From contig JAEWET010000028.1 of NCBI GenBank assembly GCA_023389195.1, forward strand, positions 7,611 to 71,610: a stretch of DNA of 64,000 nt, given 5' to 3'. Below are positions 25,865 to 34,486 of this stretch, piece by piece. The translations under genes were made by a program, and so were the position numbers. This DNA comes from Aliihoeflea sp023389195 (lineage in GTDB: Bacteria > Pseudomonadota > Alphaproteobacteria > Rhizobiales > Rhizobiaceae). The notes under the pieces were generated by a model. The model was not told where the DNA came from. It was given only the letters and a program-made list of their open reading frames with translations, and searched no databases. Each line of letters begins with the position of its first letter. The stretch's first letter is position 1.

Positions 25865-26801
25865 GACGCCGGCCCTCGGGCTGTGCGGTCGAGCGGATGT
25901 AGAAGAGCAGCGCGATCACGACGATGACGAGCAGCGTCAGCGCCAGCGCCGAGCCGAGCGGCCAGTTGCGGCCCTGTCCGAACTGCAGTTCGATCAGATT
26001 GCCGAGCATCAGATTGCGCCCACCGCCGAGGATGCGCGGCGTCACATAGGCGCCGATGGCGGGAATGAAGACGAGGATCGAGCCGGCGATGAAGCCCGGC
26101 TTCACCAGCGGCAGGACGATGTGCCAGAGGACGCGCAGGCGGGTGGCATAGAGGTCGTAGCCGGCCTCGAGCAGCTTGAAATCCAGCTTTTCCATGCTCG
26201 CATAGAGCGGCAGCACCATCAGCGGCAGGAAGACGTAGGCCATGCCGAGCATGATGGCGAAGTCGGTGAACAGCATCTGGATCGGTGCCGAGATGATTCC
26301 GAGGCCGCGCAGGACGTTGTTCGCCAGCCCCTCGTTGCGGATCACCTCCTGGATCGCGAAGGTGCGGATGACGAGGTTGGTCCAGAACGGGATCGTGACG
26401 AGGAAGAGCCAGATCGGGCGCACGTCCGGTGCGCGTGTCGCGATGAACCAGGCGGTCGGGAAGCCGAGAATGGCGGTGATCAGCGTCGTGTAGAGCGCCA
26501 GCTTGATCGAGCGCCAGAAGATGTCGAGATGGGCGGTGGCGGGCGCGACCGTCTCGTCGAAGATGTCGCGTGTGAAGAAGACCTGAAACCAGCCCTCGGT
26601 CGAGAAGTTCCAGACCACGCCGCCGAAGCTGCCGGGCTCGAGGAAGGAATAGACGAGGACGATCAGAAGCGGGCCGGACGCGGCAAGCAGGAGCACGACG
26701 AGGGCGGGTGCCACCAGCCACCAGCGCCAGGCGATGTCGCCGCGCCGCGCCTTCGGTTTGTCGGTATCCGCGCCGTGCGGCGCCAGTTCGACCGCGCTCA
26801 T
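25857..26801 (-). CDS. Polyamine-type ABC permease (PotB-like)
   Basis: 314 aa. A 30-residue cytoplasmic N-terminal tail is followed by six membrane helices, with an EAA-type loop near YDLYATRLRVLWHIVLPLV. The family placement is PotB/PotH. The ATG overlaps the ATPase stop as ATGA. It is the second subunit of the permease heterodimer. Confidence 0.93.
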   Translation of the reverse strand: MSAVELAPHGADTDKPKARRGDIAWRWWLVAPALVVLLLAASGPLLIVLVYSFLEPGSFGGVVWNFSTEGWFQVFFTRDIFDETVAPATAHLDIFWRSIKLALYTTLITAILGFPTAWFIATRAPDVRPIWLFLVTIPFWTNLVIRTFAIQEVIRNEGLANNVLRGLGIISAPIQMLFTDFAIMLGMAYVFLPLMVLPLYASMEKLDFKLLEAGYDLYATRLRVLWHIVLPLVKPGFIAGSILVFIPAIGAYVTPRILGGGRNLMLGNLIELQFGQGRNWPLGSALALTLLVIVVIALLFYIRSTAQPEGRRHG

Positions 26802-27895
26802 CCCCGCACCACCTGGACGGCGCCTTCGGGAATCGCGATCGACACCGCATCGCCGGTGTCGGGCAGGCCGTTCGGGATCGCCGCGTTCTGGCTGCGCAGG
26901 ATGAAGAGGTCGCCGGTGTCGAGGCGGATGTGGAAATGGGTGTCGGTGCCGAAATAGACGGCGTTCTCGACCGTGCCCCTGAGCGCGCCGTCGGCGGCGA
27001 GCTTGGCGTGTTCGGGGCGCACGACCAGCGTGACGTTCTCGCCTTCGCCGGGTGAGAGCCCTTCTGGGAGGCCTGCGGTGAGCGCCGTTCCCGATGGCAG
27101 CCGCACGGTCGCCGAACGGCCGTTGGCGCGCTCCACCTTCGCGGCGATGAAATTCGTGTCGCCGATGAAGTCGGCGACGAAGCGCTCTGCCGGATGGTTG
27201 TAGATCTCACGCGGTGGCCCGACCTGCAGCACCTTGCCGGCGCTCATGACCGCGATGCGGTCCGACATGGTCAGCGCTTCTTCCTGATCGTGCGTGACGA
27301 AGATGAAGGTGATCCCGGTCTCGGCCTGGAGACGCTTCAGCTCGACCTGCATCTCCTTGCGCAGTTTCAGATCGAGCGCGGAGAGCGGCTCGTCGAGCAG
27401 AAGCACGCGCGGGCGCGGGGCGAGCGCGCGGGCGAGCGCCACACGCTGCTGCTGGCCACCGGAAATCTGCGCCGGCTTGCGGTTGGCCATCGGCTCCATC
27501 TTGACCAGCTTCAGCATCCGCGAAACGGTCTCGTCGATCTCGGCCTTCGGCTTGCCCAGCATCTTGAGCGCGAAGCCGATGTTCTGCGCCACGGTCATGT
27601 GCGGGAACAGAGCGTAGGACTGGAAGACGGTGTTGACGGGCCGCTTGTTGGGCGGCAGGTCGGCGATGTCGGACCCGCCGAGCTTGATTCGGCCCGATGT
27701 CGGCTGCTCGAAGCCGGCGATCATCCGCAGGAGCGTGGTCTTCCCGCAACCCGACGGGCCGAGAAGCGTGAAGAACTCGTTTTCAGGAATCGTCAGGCTG
27801 ACGTCGTCCAGCGCCCGGACCGCATCCTCGCCGCTCCCGAATATCTTGCTGAGTTTCTCGACTTCGATGTCCGACCGGGTCGTTGAGGATGGCAA
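26798..27895 (-). CDS. Polyamine-type ABC ATPase (PotA-like)
   Basis: 365 aa. Walker A GPSGCGKT lies at residues 46-53, the signature motif is SGGQQQRVALARAL, and Walker B is RVLLLDEPLSALD. A TOBE-type regulatory domain follows in the last 100 residues. This matches PotA. It energises uptake through the two permeases encoded next. It lies 92 bases after the amidohydrolase stop on the same strand. Confidence 0.93.
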   Translation of the reverse strand: MPSSTTRSDIEVEKLSKIFGSGEDAVRALDDVSLTIPENEFFTLLGPSGCGKTTLLRMIAGFEQPTSGRIKLGGSDIADLPPNKRPVNTVFQSYALFPHMTVAQNIGFALKMLGKPKAEIDETVSRMLKLVKMEPMANRKPAQISGGQQQRVALARALAPRPRVLLLDEPLSALDLKLRKEMQVELKRLQAETGITFIFVTHDQEEALTMSDRIAVMSAGKVLQVGPPREIYNHPAERFVADFIGDTNFIAAKVERANGRSATVRLPSGTALTAGLPEGLSPGEGENVTLVVRPEHAKLAADGALRGTVENAVYFGTDTHFHIRLDTGDLFILRSQNAAIPNGLPDTGDAVSIAIPEGAVQVVRG

Positions 27896-27987
27896 GCGCG
27901 TCTCCGTATCCGTTGGGCAGGGCTAGCCTATCCGTTTCAAACTCGAATTCATCCCCAAAATGAAGAGCTTGGCGATTTTCTGCCCGT

Positions 27988-29670
27988 TCAACCGGAGGTG
28001 GAACCCGCATCGAAGGAAACCTTGCCGCCGCAGATCGTCATCGCGACAGTGAGCGTGTCGATCGCCTCGGGCGCGACGGCTTCGATGTCGCCGTCGAGGA
28101 TGACGAAGTCCGCAAGGTAGCCCGGCTTCAGGCGGCCAAGCCGGTCTTCGACGAAGCCGGCATGGGCACCCTTGGCGGTGTAGCCCTCGATCGCCTCCAT
28201 CAGCGTGAAGGACTGGTCGTCGAGGTCGTCCGCCCATTTCTGCCGCGTCACGGCGGCCTTGATGCCGCGCAGGACGGAGATGTCAGCGACCGGCCAGTCG
28301 GAGGCGAAGCAGATCTGCGCGCCCGCGTCCTTCAGCGTCCGCCAGGCATAGGAATACGGCCAGCGGTCGCGGCCGATGACGGAGATGGTCGGCTCCAGCG
28401 GGAAATCCATGGCGCCGGGCGGGTGGGGCGGCTGCATCGACGCGACGACGCCGAGGTCGGCGAAGCGCGGGATGTCGGCCGCCGTCGTCACCTCGATATG
28501 CTCGATGCGGTGACGGCTGTCGCGCACGCCATTGGCGTCTCGCGCCGCCTCGTAGCTGTCGAGCACGGCGCGCACCGCGCCGTCGCCGATGGCGTGGACG
28601 GCGATCTGGAGCCCGCGCCGGTCGATCTCGATCGCCAGCTCCTTGAAGCGTTGGGGCGAGAAAAGCGGCTCGCCGCGCCAGCCGGGTTTGTCGGCATAAG
28701 GCTCGATCATGACGGCGGTCCAGCCGTCGAGAACGCCGTCATAGAACATCTTGACGAAGCCGGAGGAGAGCCAGTCCGACTTGTAGGTCGCCGCCATGTG
28801 CGAGGCTTTTTCGAGCGCGCCCGGCTGCATGAAATTCTTGAAGTGGAACGGCACCTTCACGCGAACGTCGAGCGCGCCTTCCGCCTCGATCTCCGACAGG
28901 AGTTCGAGCGTGTAGAGATTGCCGTCCATGTTGTGGATCGAGGTGACGCCGTGGCGCGCGGCGTAATCGAGGCCCTTCTTCATGATCGCGCGGTCGGCGG
29001 CGCGCTGCTCCGGCGTGGGAGCGGGATCGGGCTCGCCGCCGGTGCGCAGTCCCAGCCCCGCGCGCTCCTTGCCGGTCAGCGCCACGACGGGGCCGAAGGC
29101 TTCGGATTCGCGGAGCTCGCCATTGGCAAGCCCGTCCTCGCCCATGACGATCTCGTTGCCGGGGCCGAGCGTCTTGCCGTGTAGCCGACCGGCGGCCTTC
29201 AGCGCGGCCGTATTCGCCCAGACCGTGTGGTGGTCGGCGGCGGACAAGGCGAACGGCCGGTCCGGCAGGATCGCGTCGAGATGGTGGCGGGTGATGCGCT
29301 CCTTTTCCGACAGGATCGCATAGTCGGCAAGCTGCGCCATCAGGAAGGGCGCCTCGGGGTTCTGCGCCGCGTAATCCGTCACCGCGGCCTTCAGCGCATC
29401 GAAGCCCTTGATGCCGCCGAGATGCAGGTCGTCGAGCTCGGCCGCGCCGGCGAAGAGGTGCATGTGGCTTTCGACGAAGCCGGGCAGGAGCGAGCGGCCC
29501 TCGCCGTCGATGCGGCGCGTGTTCGGCCCGGCCAGCGCCTCGATCTCGCTATTCGCTCCCACCGCCAGGATGCGGCCATCGGCGATGGCGATCGCCTCGG
29601 CGCGCGGCGCGGCCTCGTCCATGGTGAGAATGCGCGCGTTCGTGACGATGAGTTCGGCGGATTGTGCCAA
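27988..29670 (-). CDS. Amidohydrolase family 3 protein (YtcJ-like)
   Basis: 560 aa from a TTG with AGGGG seven bases upstream. ELIVTNARILTMDEAAPRAE begins the small composite beta domain. The metal-site HxH lies in FVESHMHLF. SIHNMDGN, VHAIGDGAV, HRIEHIE and ASDWPV follow in the usual order for YtcJ/NfdA-type metal hydrolases. They cleave amide, formamide or ester bonds in varied small molecules. Its place before a polyamine-type ABC operon suggests it processes the imported compound, but that is only inference. An in-frame extension overlapping ku1 was rejected. Confidence 0.85.
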   Translation of the reverse strand: MAQSAELIVTNARILTMDEAAPRAEAIAIADGRILAVGANSEIEALAGPNTRRIDGEGRSLLPGFVESHMHLFAGAAELDDLHLGGIKGFDALKAAVTDYAAQNPEAPFLMAQLADYAILSEKERITRHHLDAILPDRPFALSAADHHTVWANTAALKAAGRLHGKTLGPGNEIVMGEDGLANGELRESEAFGPVVALTGKERAGLGLRTGGEPDPAPTPEQRAADRAIMKKGLDYAARHGVTSIHNMDGNLYTLELLSEIEAEGALDVRVKVPFHFKNFMQPGALEKASHMAATYKSDWLSSGFVKMFYDGVLDGWTAVMIEPYADKPGWRGEPLFSPQRFKELAIEIDRRGLQIAVHAIGDGAVRAVLDSYEAARDANGVRDSRHRIEHIEVTTAADIPRFADLGVVASMQPPHPPGAMDFPLEPTISVIGRDRWPYSYAWRTLKDAGAQICFASDWPVADISVLRGIKAAVTRQKWADDLDDQSFTLMEAIEGYTAKGAHAGFVEDRLGRLKPGYLADFVILDGDIEAVAPEAIDTLTVAMTICGGKVSFDAGSTSG

Positions 29671-29809
29671 GATTTGCCCCTTCGACTGCCTATGCCCATC
29701 GTAGGCCGGGCGTTCCGCGCCGGGCAAGTGCTGGCGCAATCGCTTGGGCGGAACAGGTACGACGCTTGCGAGTTCTGATGATTGCGGCATTGCGTTCGGA
29801 GTTCAGCCC

Positions 29810-30640
29810 TTGGCGCCACGTGCAATCTGGAAAGGTCACCTCAAGATCGGCGAACTCGCCTGCGGCATCGCGCTCTATTCGGCCGCGACGACCTCGGAGC
29901 GCGTCTCCTTCCACGTCCTCAACAAGAAGACCGGCAATCGCGTGAAGCGCGAATATGTCGATGCCGATACCGGCAAGCCGGTCGAGCACGACGATCAGGT
30001 CAAGGGCTACGAGACGTCGAAGGGCGCCTACATCCTGCTGGAGCCCGACGAGATCGCGGCGGCGACGCCGCAGAGCGACAAGATGCTGACCGTCGACCAC
30101 TTCATCTCCTGCGCCGACATCGATACGGTCTATTTCGACAAGCCCTATTACCTTGCGCCGTCGGACGATGCTTCGCAGGAGGTGTTCGGGTTGATCCGCG
30201 AAGGCATGAAGACGAAGGGCGTCGCGGCGCTCGCCACCGCCGTCCTCTTCCGGCGCGTGCGCACGGTTCTCATCCACGCGCAGGGGCGGGGACTCGTCGC
30301 TGACACGCTGAACTTCGACTACGAGGTCCGCGCCGCCGACAACGCGTTCGATAAGATCCCTGACCTGAAAATCAAGGGCGAGATGCTCGACCTTGCCAAG
30401 CACATCATCGGCACCAAGAGCGGCACGTTCGATCCGTCGAAGTTCGACGATCGCTACGACGCGGCGCTGGCCGACCTCGTCAAGGCGAAGATGGAGGGCA
30501 AGGAGATCAGGAAGCCGAAGCGCGAGGCCAAGGGCAAGGTCATCGACCTGATGGACGCGCTGCGCCAGAGCGCTGGCGCGCAGAAGGCGGCCGCCAAGCG
30601 CAAGCCGAAGGCCGAGGCGCCGCGACGCAAGGCAAGCTGA
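29810..30640 (+). CDS. ku: Ku protein, NHEJ DNA end-binding (copy 1)
   Basis: 276 aa from a TTG codon (GGAG about nine bases upstream), giving the usual start APRAIWKGHLKIGELACG. The Ku core spans about residues 5-250 and includes FHVLNKKTGNRVKREYVD. The C-terminal tail is Lys/Arg-rich (AAAKRKPKAEAPRRKAS), as in Ku proteins that recruit LigD and slide on DNA. It starts one base before ligD, so they form one unit. Ku binds double-strand ends as a ring dimer in the cytoplasm. It diverges from the amidohydrolase gene. Confidence 0.94.
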   Translation: MAPRAIWKGHLKIGELACGIALYSAATTSERVSFHVLNKKTGNRVKREYVDADTGKPVEHDDQVKGYETSKGAYILLEPDEIAAATPQSDKMLTVDHFISCADIDTVYFDKPYYLAPSDDASQEVFGLIREGMKTKGVAALATAVLFRRVRTVLIHAQGRGLVADTLNFDYEVRAADNAFDKIPDLKIKGEMLDLAKHIIGTKSGTFDPSKFDDRYDAALADLVKAKMEGKEIRKPKREAKGKVIDLMDALRQSAGAQKAAAKRKPKAEAPRRKAS

Positions 30641-30641
30641 G

Positions 30642-33131
30642 ATGGCACTTGACGTTTACAGGCAGAAGCGCGACTTCAAGAAGACGCCGGAGCCGTCCGG
30701 CGCGGCGCGCAAGGCGAAGTCGAAAGGCAACAGCTTCGTCGTCCAGAAGCACGACGCGACGCGGCTGCACTATGATTTCCGCATCGAAGTCGACGGCGTT
30801 CTGGTGAGCTGGGCCGTCACGCGCGGTCCGAGCCTCGTCCCGGGAGAGAAGCGGCTTGCGGTCCATGTCGAGGATCACCCGCTCGATTATGGCGACTTCG
30901 AAGGCACCATCCCGAAAGGCGAATATGGCGGCGGCACGGTCATCGTGTGGGATCGCGGGACGTGGAAGCCGGTCTTCGACTACGCCAAGGGATACAAGAA
31001 GGGGCATATCGAGATCGAGCTTTCCGGCGAAAAGCTCAAGGGCGTCTGGCATCTCGTGCGCATGGCGCGCAAGCCGCGCGAGAAGCGCGACAACTGGCTG
31101 ATGATCAAGAGCGACGACGAATTCGCGCGCTCGGAGGACGATCCGGACATTCTGGAGGAACGGCCGGAATCGGTGAAGACCGGACGGCTGATCGCCGACG
31201 TCGCGAACGAGACGCCGGGCTGGTCGTCGAAGACCGGCAAGATCGAGACGAAAAAGGCCCCGCCGAAGCGCATCAAGGGTGCGAAGACTGCGGGCTATCC
31301 GGGCTTCGTCGAGCCGCAGCTTGCGACGCTGAAACCGAACGTGCCGTCCGGAACGCGCTGGCTGCACGAGATCAAGTTCGACGGCTACCGGCTGCAGGCG
31401 CATGTGCAGGGGCGCGAGGTGACGCTCTTCACGCGCAGCGGGCTCGACTGGACGGAAAAGTTCGGCGACGCCGTGCCCGATGCCTTCCGCAAGCTGGCGC
31501 TCAAGGACGCCATCATCGACGGCGAGCTCGTCGTCGAAGGCAATGGCGGTGCGTCGGATTTTTCCGCGCTGCAGGCTGACCTCAGCGAGGGGCGCAGCGA
31601 CCGCTTCGTCTTCTACGCCTTCGACCTTCTCTATCTCGACGGCAAGGATCTGCGCGCAACGCCGCTTGTCGACCGCAAGGCGGCACTGGAAAAGCTGCTT
31701 ACGGACGCGCCGAGCGCGCTGCGCTTTTCCAGCCATTTCGAGGAGGATGGCGAGATGATCCTGCGCCATGCCTGCCGGCTCAGCCTCGAAGGCGTGATTT
31801 CCAAGGTGCGCGACGGCAAATATGTCTCGGGACGCGGGCGCGACTGGATCAAGTCGAAATGCGCCGAGCGGCAGGAGTTCGTCATTGGCGGCTATGTGCC
31901 GTCCTCGACCTCGAAGACCGCGATCGGCTCGCTTTTGATCGGCTATCACGAGGACGGCAAGCTGATCCATGCGGGGCGCGTCGGCACCGGCTTTTCGCGC
32001 GCGGTAGCCGAGGATGTGTTCAAGCAGTTGAAGGCGATCGAGGCTAAGGAGGCGCCATTCGACGGCAAGCTTTCCGCGGAGGCAAAGCGCGGCGCGGTGT
32101 TCGTCGAGCCGAAGATGGTCGCCGAGGTCGAGTTCCGCGCGTGGACGGCGGACGGAAACGTGCGCCACGCCTCGTTTCGCGGCATTCGCGAGGACAAGGC
32201 CGCAGCGGAAATCGTGCGCGAGGGCGGCACTGAAGAGAAGGCGAAGGACAAGCCGAGGAGCGCGGTCAAGCTCACCCATCCCGACCGCGTCTACTGGAAG
32301 GATGCGGGCGTCACCAAGGAGGGACTGGCGGATTACTATTCGCAGGTCTGGCCGCTAATGGCGCCGTTCGTCGTCAACCGGCCGCTGGCCTTGCTGCGCT
32401 GCCCGACCGGCATTTCCGGCCAGTGCTTTTTCCAGAAACATGCGTGGAAAGGCCAGAGCAAGGAAATCCTGACCGTCCACGAAAAGCTCGACGACTCGGC
32501 CGAGCCAGGGATTGCGATCGACGATCTCGACGGGCTGATCGGCCTCGTCCAGGGCGCGACGCTGGAAATCCACCCCTGGGGCGCGCCGCTTTCCGACATC
32601 GAGAAGCCGGACATGATCATCATGGACCTCGACCCCGGCGACGGCGTGACGTGGGAGCGCGTGATCGAGGCGGCCCATGCCGTGCGAACGCGGCTGGAGG
32701 CGCATGGGCTGACGGGGTTCGTCAAGACGTCCGGCGGCAAGGGATTGCATGTGGTGGCGCCGGTCAAGCCCAAGGCGGACTGGGACACGGTCAAGGCGTT
32801 CACGAAGAGGATCGCCGAGGAGATGGCGGCGGACGAGCCGGATTCCTATGTCGCGACGATCACCAAGGCGAAGCGTAAAGGCAAGATCCTGATCGACTAT
32901 CTGCGCAACGGCCGGGGCATGACCGCCGTCGCCCCCTATTCGGCGCGGGCGCGTGAAGGGGCGGCGGTGTCGATGCCGCTGGCATGGGATGAGTTGTCGC
33001 CGGAGATTCGGGCGGATCATTATACGGTCGCGAACGCGATGGCGCGGCTCGACAATCTGAAGGTCGATCCGTGGGCGGATTTCAGGAAGGCGGAGGCGGT
33101 GATCGGGGGGAAGGGAAAGCGGAGAGGTTGA
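30642..33131 (+). CDS. ligD: Multifunctional DNA ligase D (PE, ligase and polymerase domains)
   Basis: 829 aa with three domains. Residues of about 1-160 are the 3'-phosphoesterase (HDATRLHYDFR, VEDHPLDYGDFEG). Residues of about 220-520 are the ATP-dependent ligase, with the adenylated Lys at 245 in EIKFDGYR and motif IV LEGVISK near 382-388. Residues of about 540-829 are the primase-like polymerase (MDLDPGDG near 661, SGGKGLH near 697). The domain order PE-LIG-POL is the one typical of rhizobia and Pseudomonas. It processes and seals ends brought together by Ku. All key motifs are intact. Confidence 0.97.
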   Translation: MALDVYRQKRDFKKTPEPSGAARKAKSKGNSFVVQKHDATRLHYDFRIEVDGVLVSWAVTRGPSLVPGEKRLAVHVEDHPLDYGDFEGTIPKGEYGGGTVIVWDRGTWKPVFDYAKGYKKGHIEIELSGEKLKGVWHLVRMARKPREKRDNWLMIKSDDEFARSEDDPDILEERPESVKTGRLIADVANETPGWSSKTGKIETKKAPPKRIKGAKTAGYPGFVEPQLATLKPNVPSGTRWLHEIKFDGYRLQAHVQGREVTLFTRSGLDWTEKFGDAVPDAFRKLALKDAIIDGELVVEGNGGASDFSALQADLSEGRSDRFVFYAFDLLYLDGKDLRATPLVDRKAALEKLLTDAPSALRFSSHFEEDGEMILRHACRLSLEGVISKVRDGKYVSGRGRDWIKSKCAERQEFVIGGYVPSSTSKTAIGSLLIGYHEDGKLIHAGRVGTGFSRAVAEDVFKQLKAIEAKEAPFDGKLSAEAKRGAVFVEPKMVAEVEFRAWTADGNVRHASFRGIREDKAAAEIVREGGTEEKAKDKPRSAVKLTHPDRVYWKDAGVTKEGLADYYSQVWPLMAPFVVNRPLALLRCPTGISGQCFFQKHAWKGQSKEILTVHEKLDDSAEPGIAIDDLDGLIGLVQGATLEIHPWGAPLSDIEKPDMIIMDLDPGDGVTWERVIEAAHAVRTRLEAHGLTGFVKTSGGKGLHVVAPVKPKADWDTVKAFTKRIAEEMAADEPDSYVATITKAKRKGKILIDYLRNGRGMTAVAPYSARAREGAAVSMPLAWDELSPEIRADHYTVANAMARLDNLKVDPWADFRKAEAVIGGKGKRRG

Positions 33132-33133
33132 GG

Positions 33134-33293
33134 TCCCCCTCTCCGTCTCGGGCCGTCGCCCGAGCCACCTCTCCCCCGAAGGGGGCGAGGAAACGCCCTT
33201 ATCGGTGGCGGCTATCATCCGGCGATATTCAACCAGCTTGGGTTCCTCGCCCCCTCTGGGGGAGAGGTGGCCCAAAGGGCCGGAGAGGGGGAG
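33134..33293. repeat. Long intergenic inverted repeat, family B copy 1
   Basis: Arms 33134-33190 and 33245-33293 are imperfect inverted copies built on CCCCCTCTCCG and CACCTCTCCCCC-type blocks, with 54 bases between them. The element fills the gap between the convergent ligD and ku2 genes, where it could also limit read-through. A related element lies at 38315-38450. Confidence 0.75.
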
Positions 33294-33302
33294 CGCTGAC
33301 GC

Positions 33303-34115
33303 CTAAGTCTTCTTCCCCGCCTTCTCACTCGCAATACTTTTCTTCAGCGCATCCATGATCGAAACCACATTGGACGGCGTCTCGGGCTCGGGCTCGCTTT
33401 TGGCCTTCGCCAGCGTCGGCTTCTTCTTTTTCTTCTTCGCCGCGATGATCTTGAGCAGCTTGTCCTGCACCGGGTCCTCGACCAGCTTCGGGTCCCATTT
33501 GGTCGAGCGATCGTCGATCAGGGACTTGACCAGCTTCATCAGCTTCGCGTCGGGCTTGTCGCGCTCGATGTCGGAGAAGTATTCGGTCTCCTCGCGCACC
33601 TCGTCGCCATAGCGCAGCGTCCAGAGCACGATGCCCTTGCCGCGCGGCTCGAGCATCACGGCGCGTTCGCGGCGATAGAGGACGACGCGGGAGATGCCGA
33701 CCTTCTTGGTCGCGCGCATTGCGTCGCGGATGACGGCGAAGGCTTCCTCGCCAACCTTGTCGTCGGGGGCGATGTAATGCGGCTTGTCGAGCCAAATCCA
33801 GCCGATGGAATCGGCCGGGACGAACTGCTCGATGTCGATGGTGCGGGTGCTTTCAAGCGCGACCGCGTCGAGCTCGTCGTCGTCGAGCATGACGTGCTTG
33901 TCCTCGCCGATCTCGTAGCCCTTGATCTCGTCATGCTCGCCGAGGGGCTTGCCGGTCACCGCGTCGACGTAGCGGCTTTCGATGCGGTTGCCGGTTCTGG
34001 CGTTGATCGTGTGGAAGCGCAGCTTGTTGTGGGCGGTCGTCGCGGGCGTCATGGAGATGGGGCACGTCACCAGCGACAGCTTGAGATAGCCCTTCCAGAA
34101 CGACCGCGGCGCCAT
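33303..34115 (-). CDS. ku: Ku protein, NHEJ DNA end-binding (copy 2)
   Basis: 270 aa. The start MAPRSFWKGYLKLSLVTCPI and FHTINARTGNRIESRYVD are typical of Ku. The core spans about residues 5-230. The tail has a run of seven Lys (AAKKKKKKPTL) followed by a mixed acidic/basic end, unlike the Arg-rich tail of copy 1. The two copies differ strongly in sequence, so they are old paralogs rather than a recent duplication. It is four bases downstream of a 103-aa gene in a minus-strand operon that also holds an EEP enzyme. S. meliloti also has several Ku paralogs. Confidence 0.94.
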   Translation of the reverse strand: MAPRSFWKGYLKLSLVTCPISMTPATTAHNKLRFHTINARTGNRIESRYVDAVTGKPLGEHDEIKGYEIGEDKHVMLDDDELDAVALESTRTIDIEQFVPADSIGWIWLDKPHYIAPDDKVGEEAFAVIRDAMRATKKVGISRVVLYRRERAVMLEPRGKGIVLWTLRYGDEVREETEYFSDIERDKPDAKLMKLVKSLIDDRSTKWDPKLVEDPVQDKLLKIIAAKKKKKKPTLAKAKSEPEPETPSNVVSIMDALKKSIASEKAGKKT

Positions 34116-34119
34116 GGTC

Positions 34120-34431
34120 CTACCTCGCGACGATCTCGTGGAAGGAATCCTTGCGGCCCGGAATTTCCTCGGAGACCACCAGCGCGAGCTGCTTTTCCTC
34201 GAAGATTTTGAACCAGTCGTCCCATTCGACGATCTCGCGCCCGCCAAGCGCCATGGCCGCGTCGGCACCGCGATCCTGATCCTGATAGGACGCCTGGTCG
34301 AAGACGATCGACAGGACCGGATCGTCGCCGCCGACCGAGGGCGAGGCCTCGCTGATCGCCGGCGAGCCCATGCGAGCTGCGGCCCAGTCGCGGATTTCGT
34401 CGCGGTCGGTGAGGGTGCGTGTGGCTGCCAT
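34120..34431 (-). CDS. Small acidic protein in the Ku operon, unknown function
   Basis: 103 aa from the ATG at 34431 with GGAG eight bases upstream. The N-terminal part (TRTLTDRDEIRDWAAARMGS) looks helical. The rest carries IVFDQASYQDQD, REIVEWDDWFKIFEEKQLAL and KDSFHEIVAR. Similar short proteins occur near Ku and other genes in Rhizobiales as conserved hypotheticals. It has no signal peptide or membrane helix. It is four bases from ku2, so cotranscription is nearly certain. A role in end joining is possible from context only. Confidence 0.75.
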   Translation of the reverse strand: MAATRTLTDRDEIRDWAAARMGSPAISEASPSVGGDDPVLSIVFDQASYQDQDRGADAAMALGGREIVEWDDWFKIFEEKQLALVVSEEIPGRKDSFHEIVAR

Positions 34432-34486
34432 TTCAGAAACTCCTGTTATATCCCTCCAAACGTCGGGCGGGGTCAGGAGTTCCGGC

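Noticed and set aside
30540..32279. 579-codon minus-strand frame opposite ligD
   Set aside because: It overlaps the catalytic core of ligD in antisense and has no recognisable domain.
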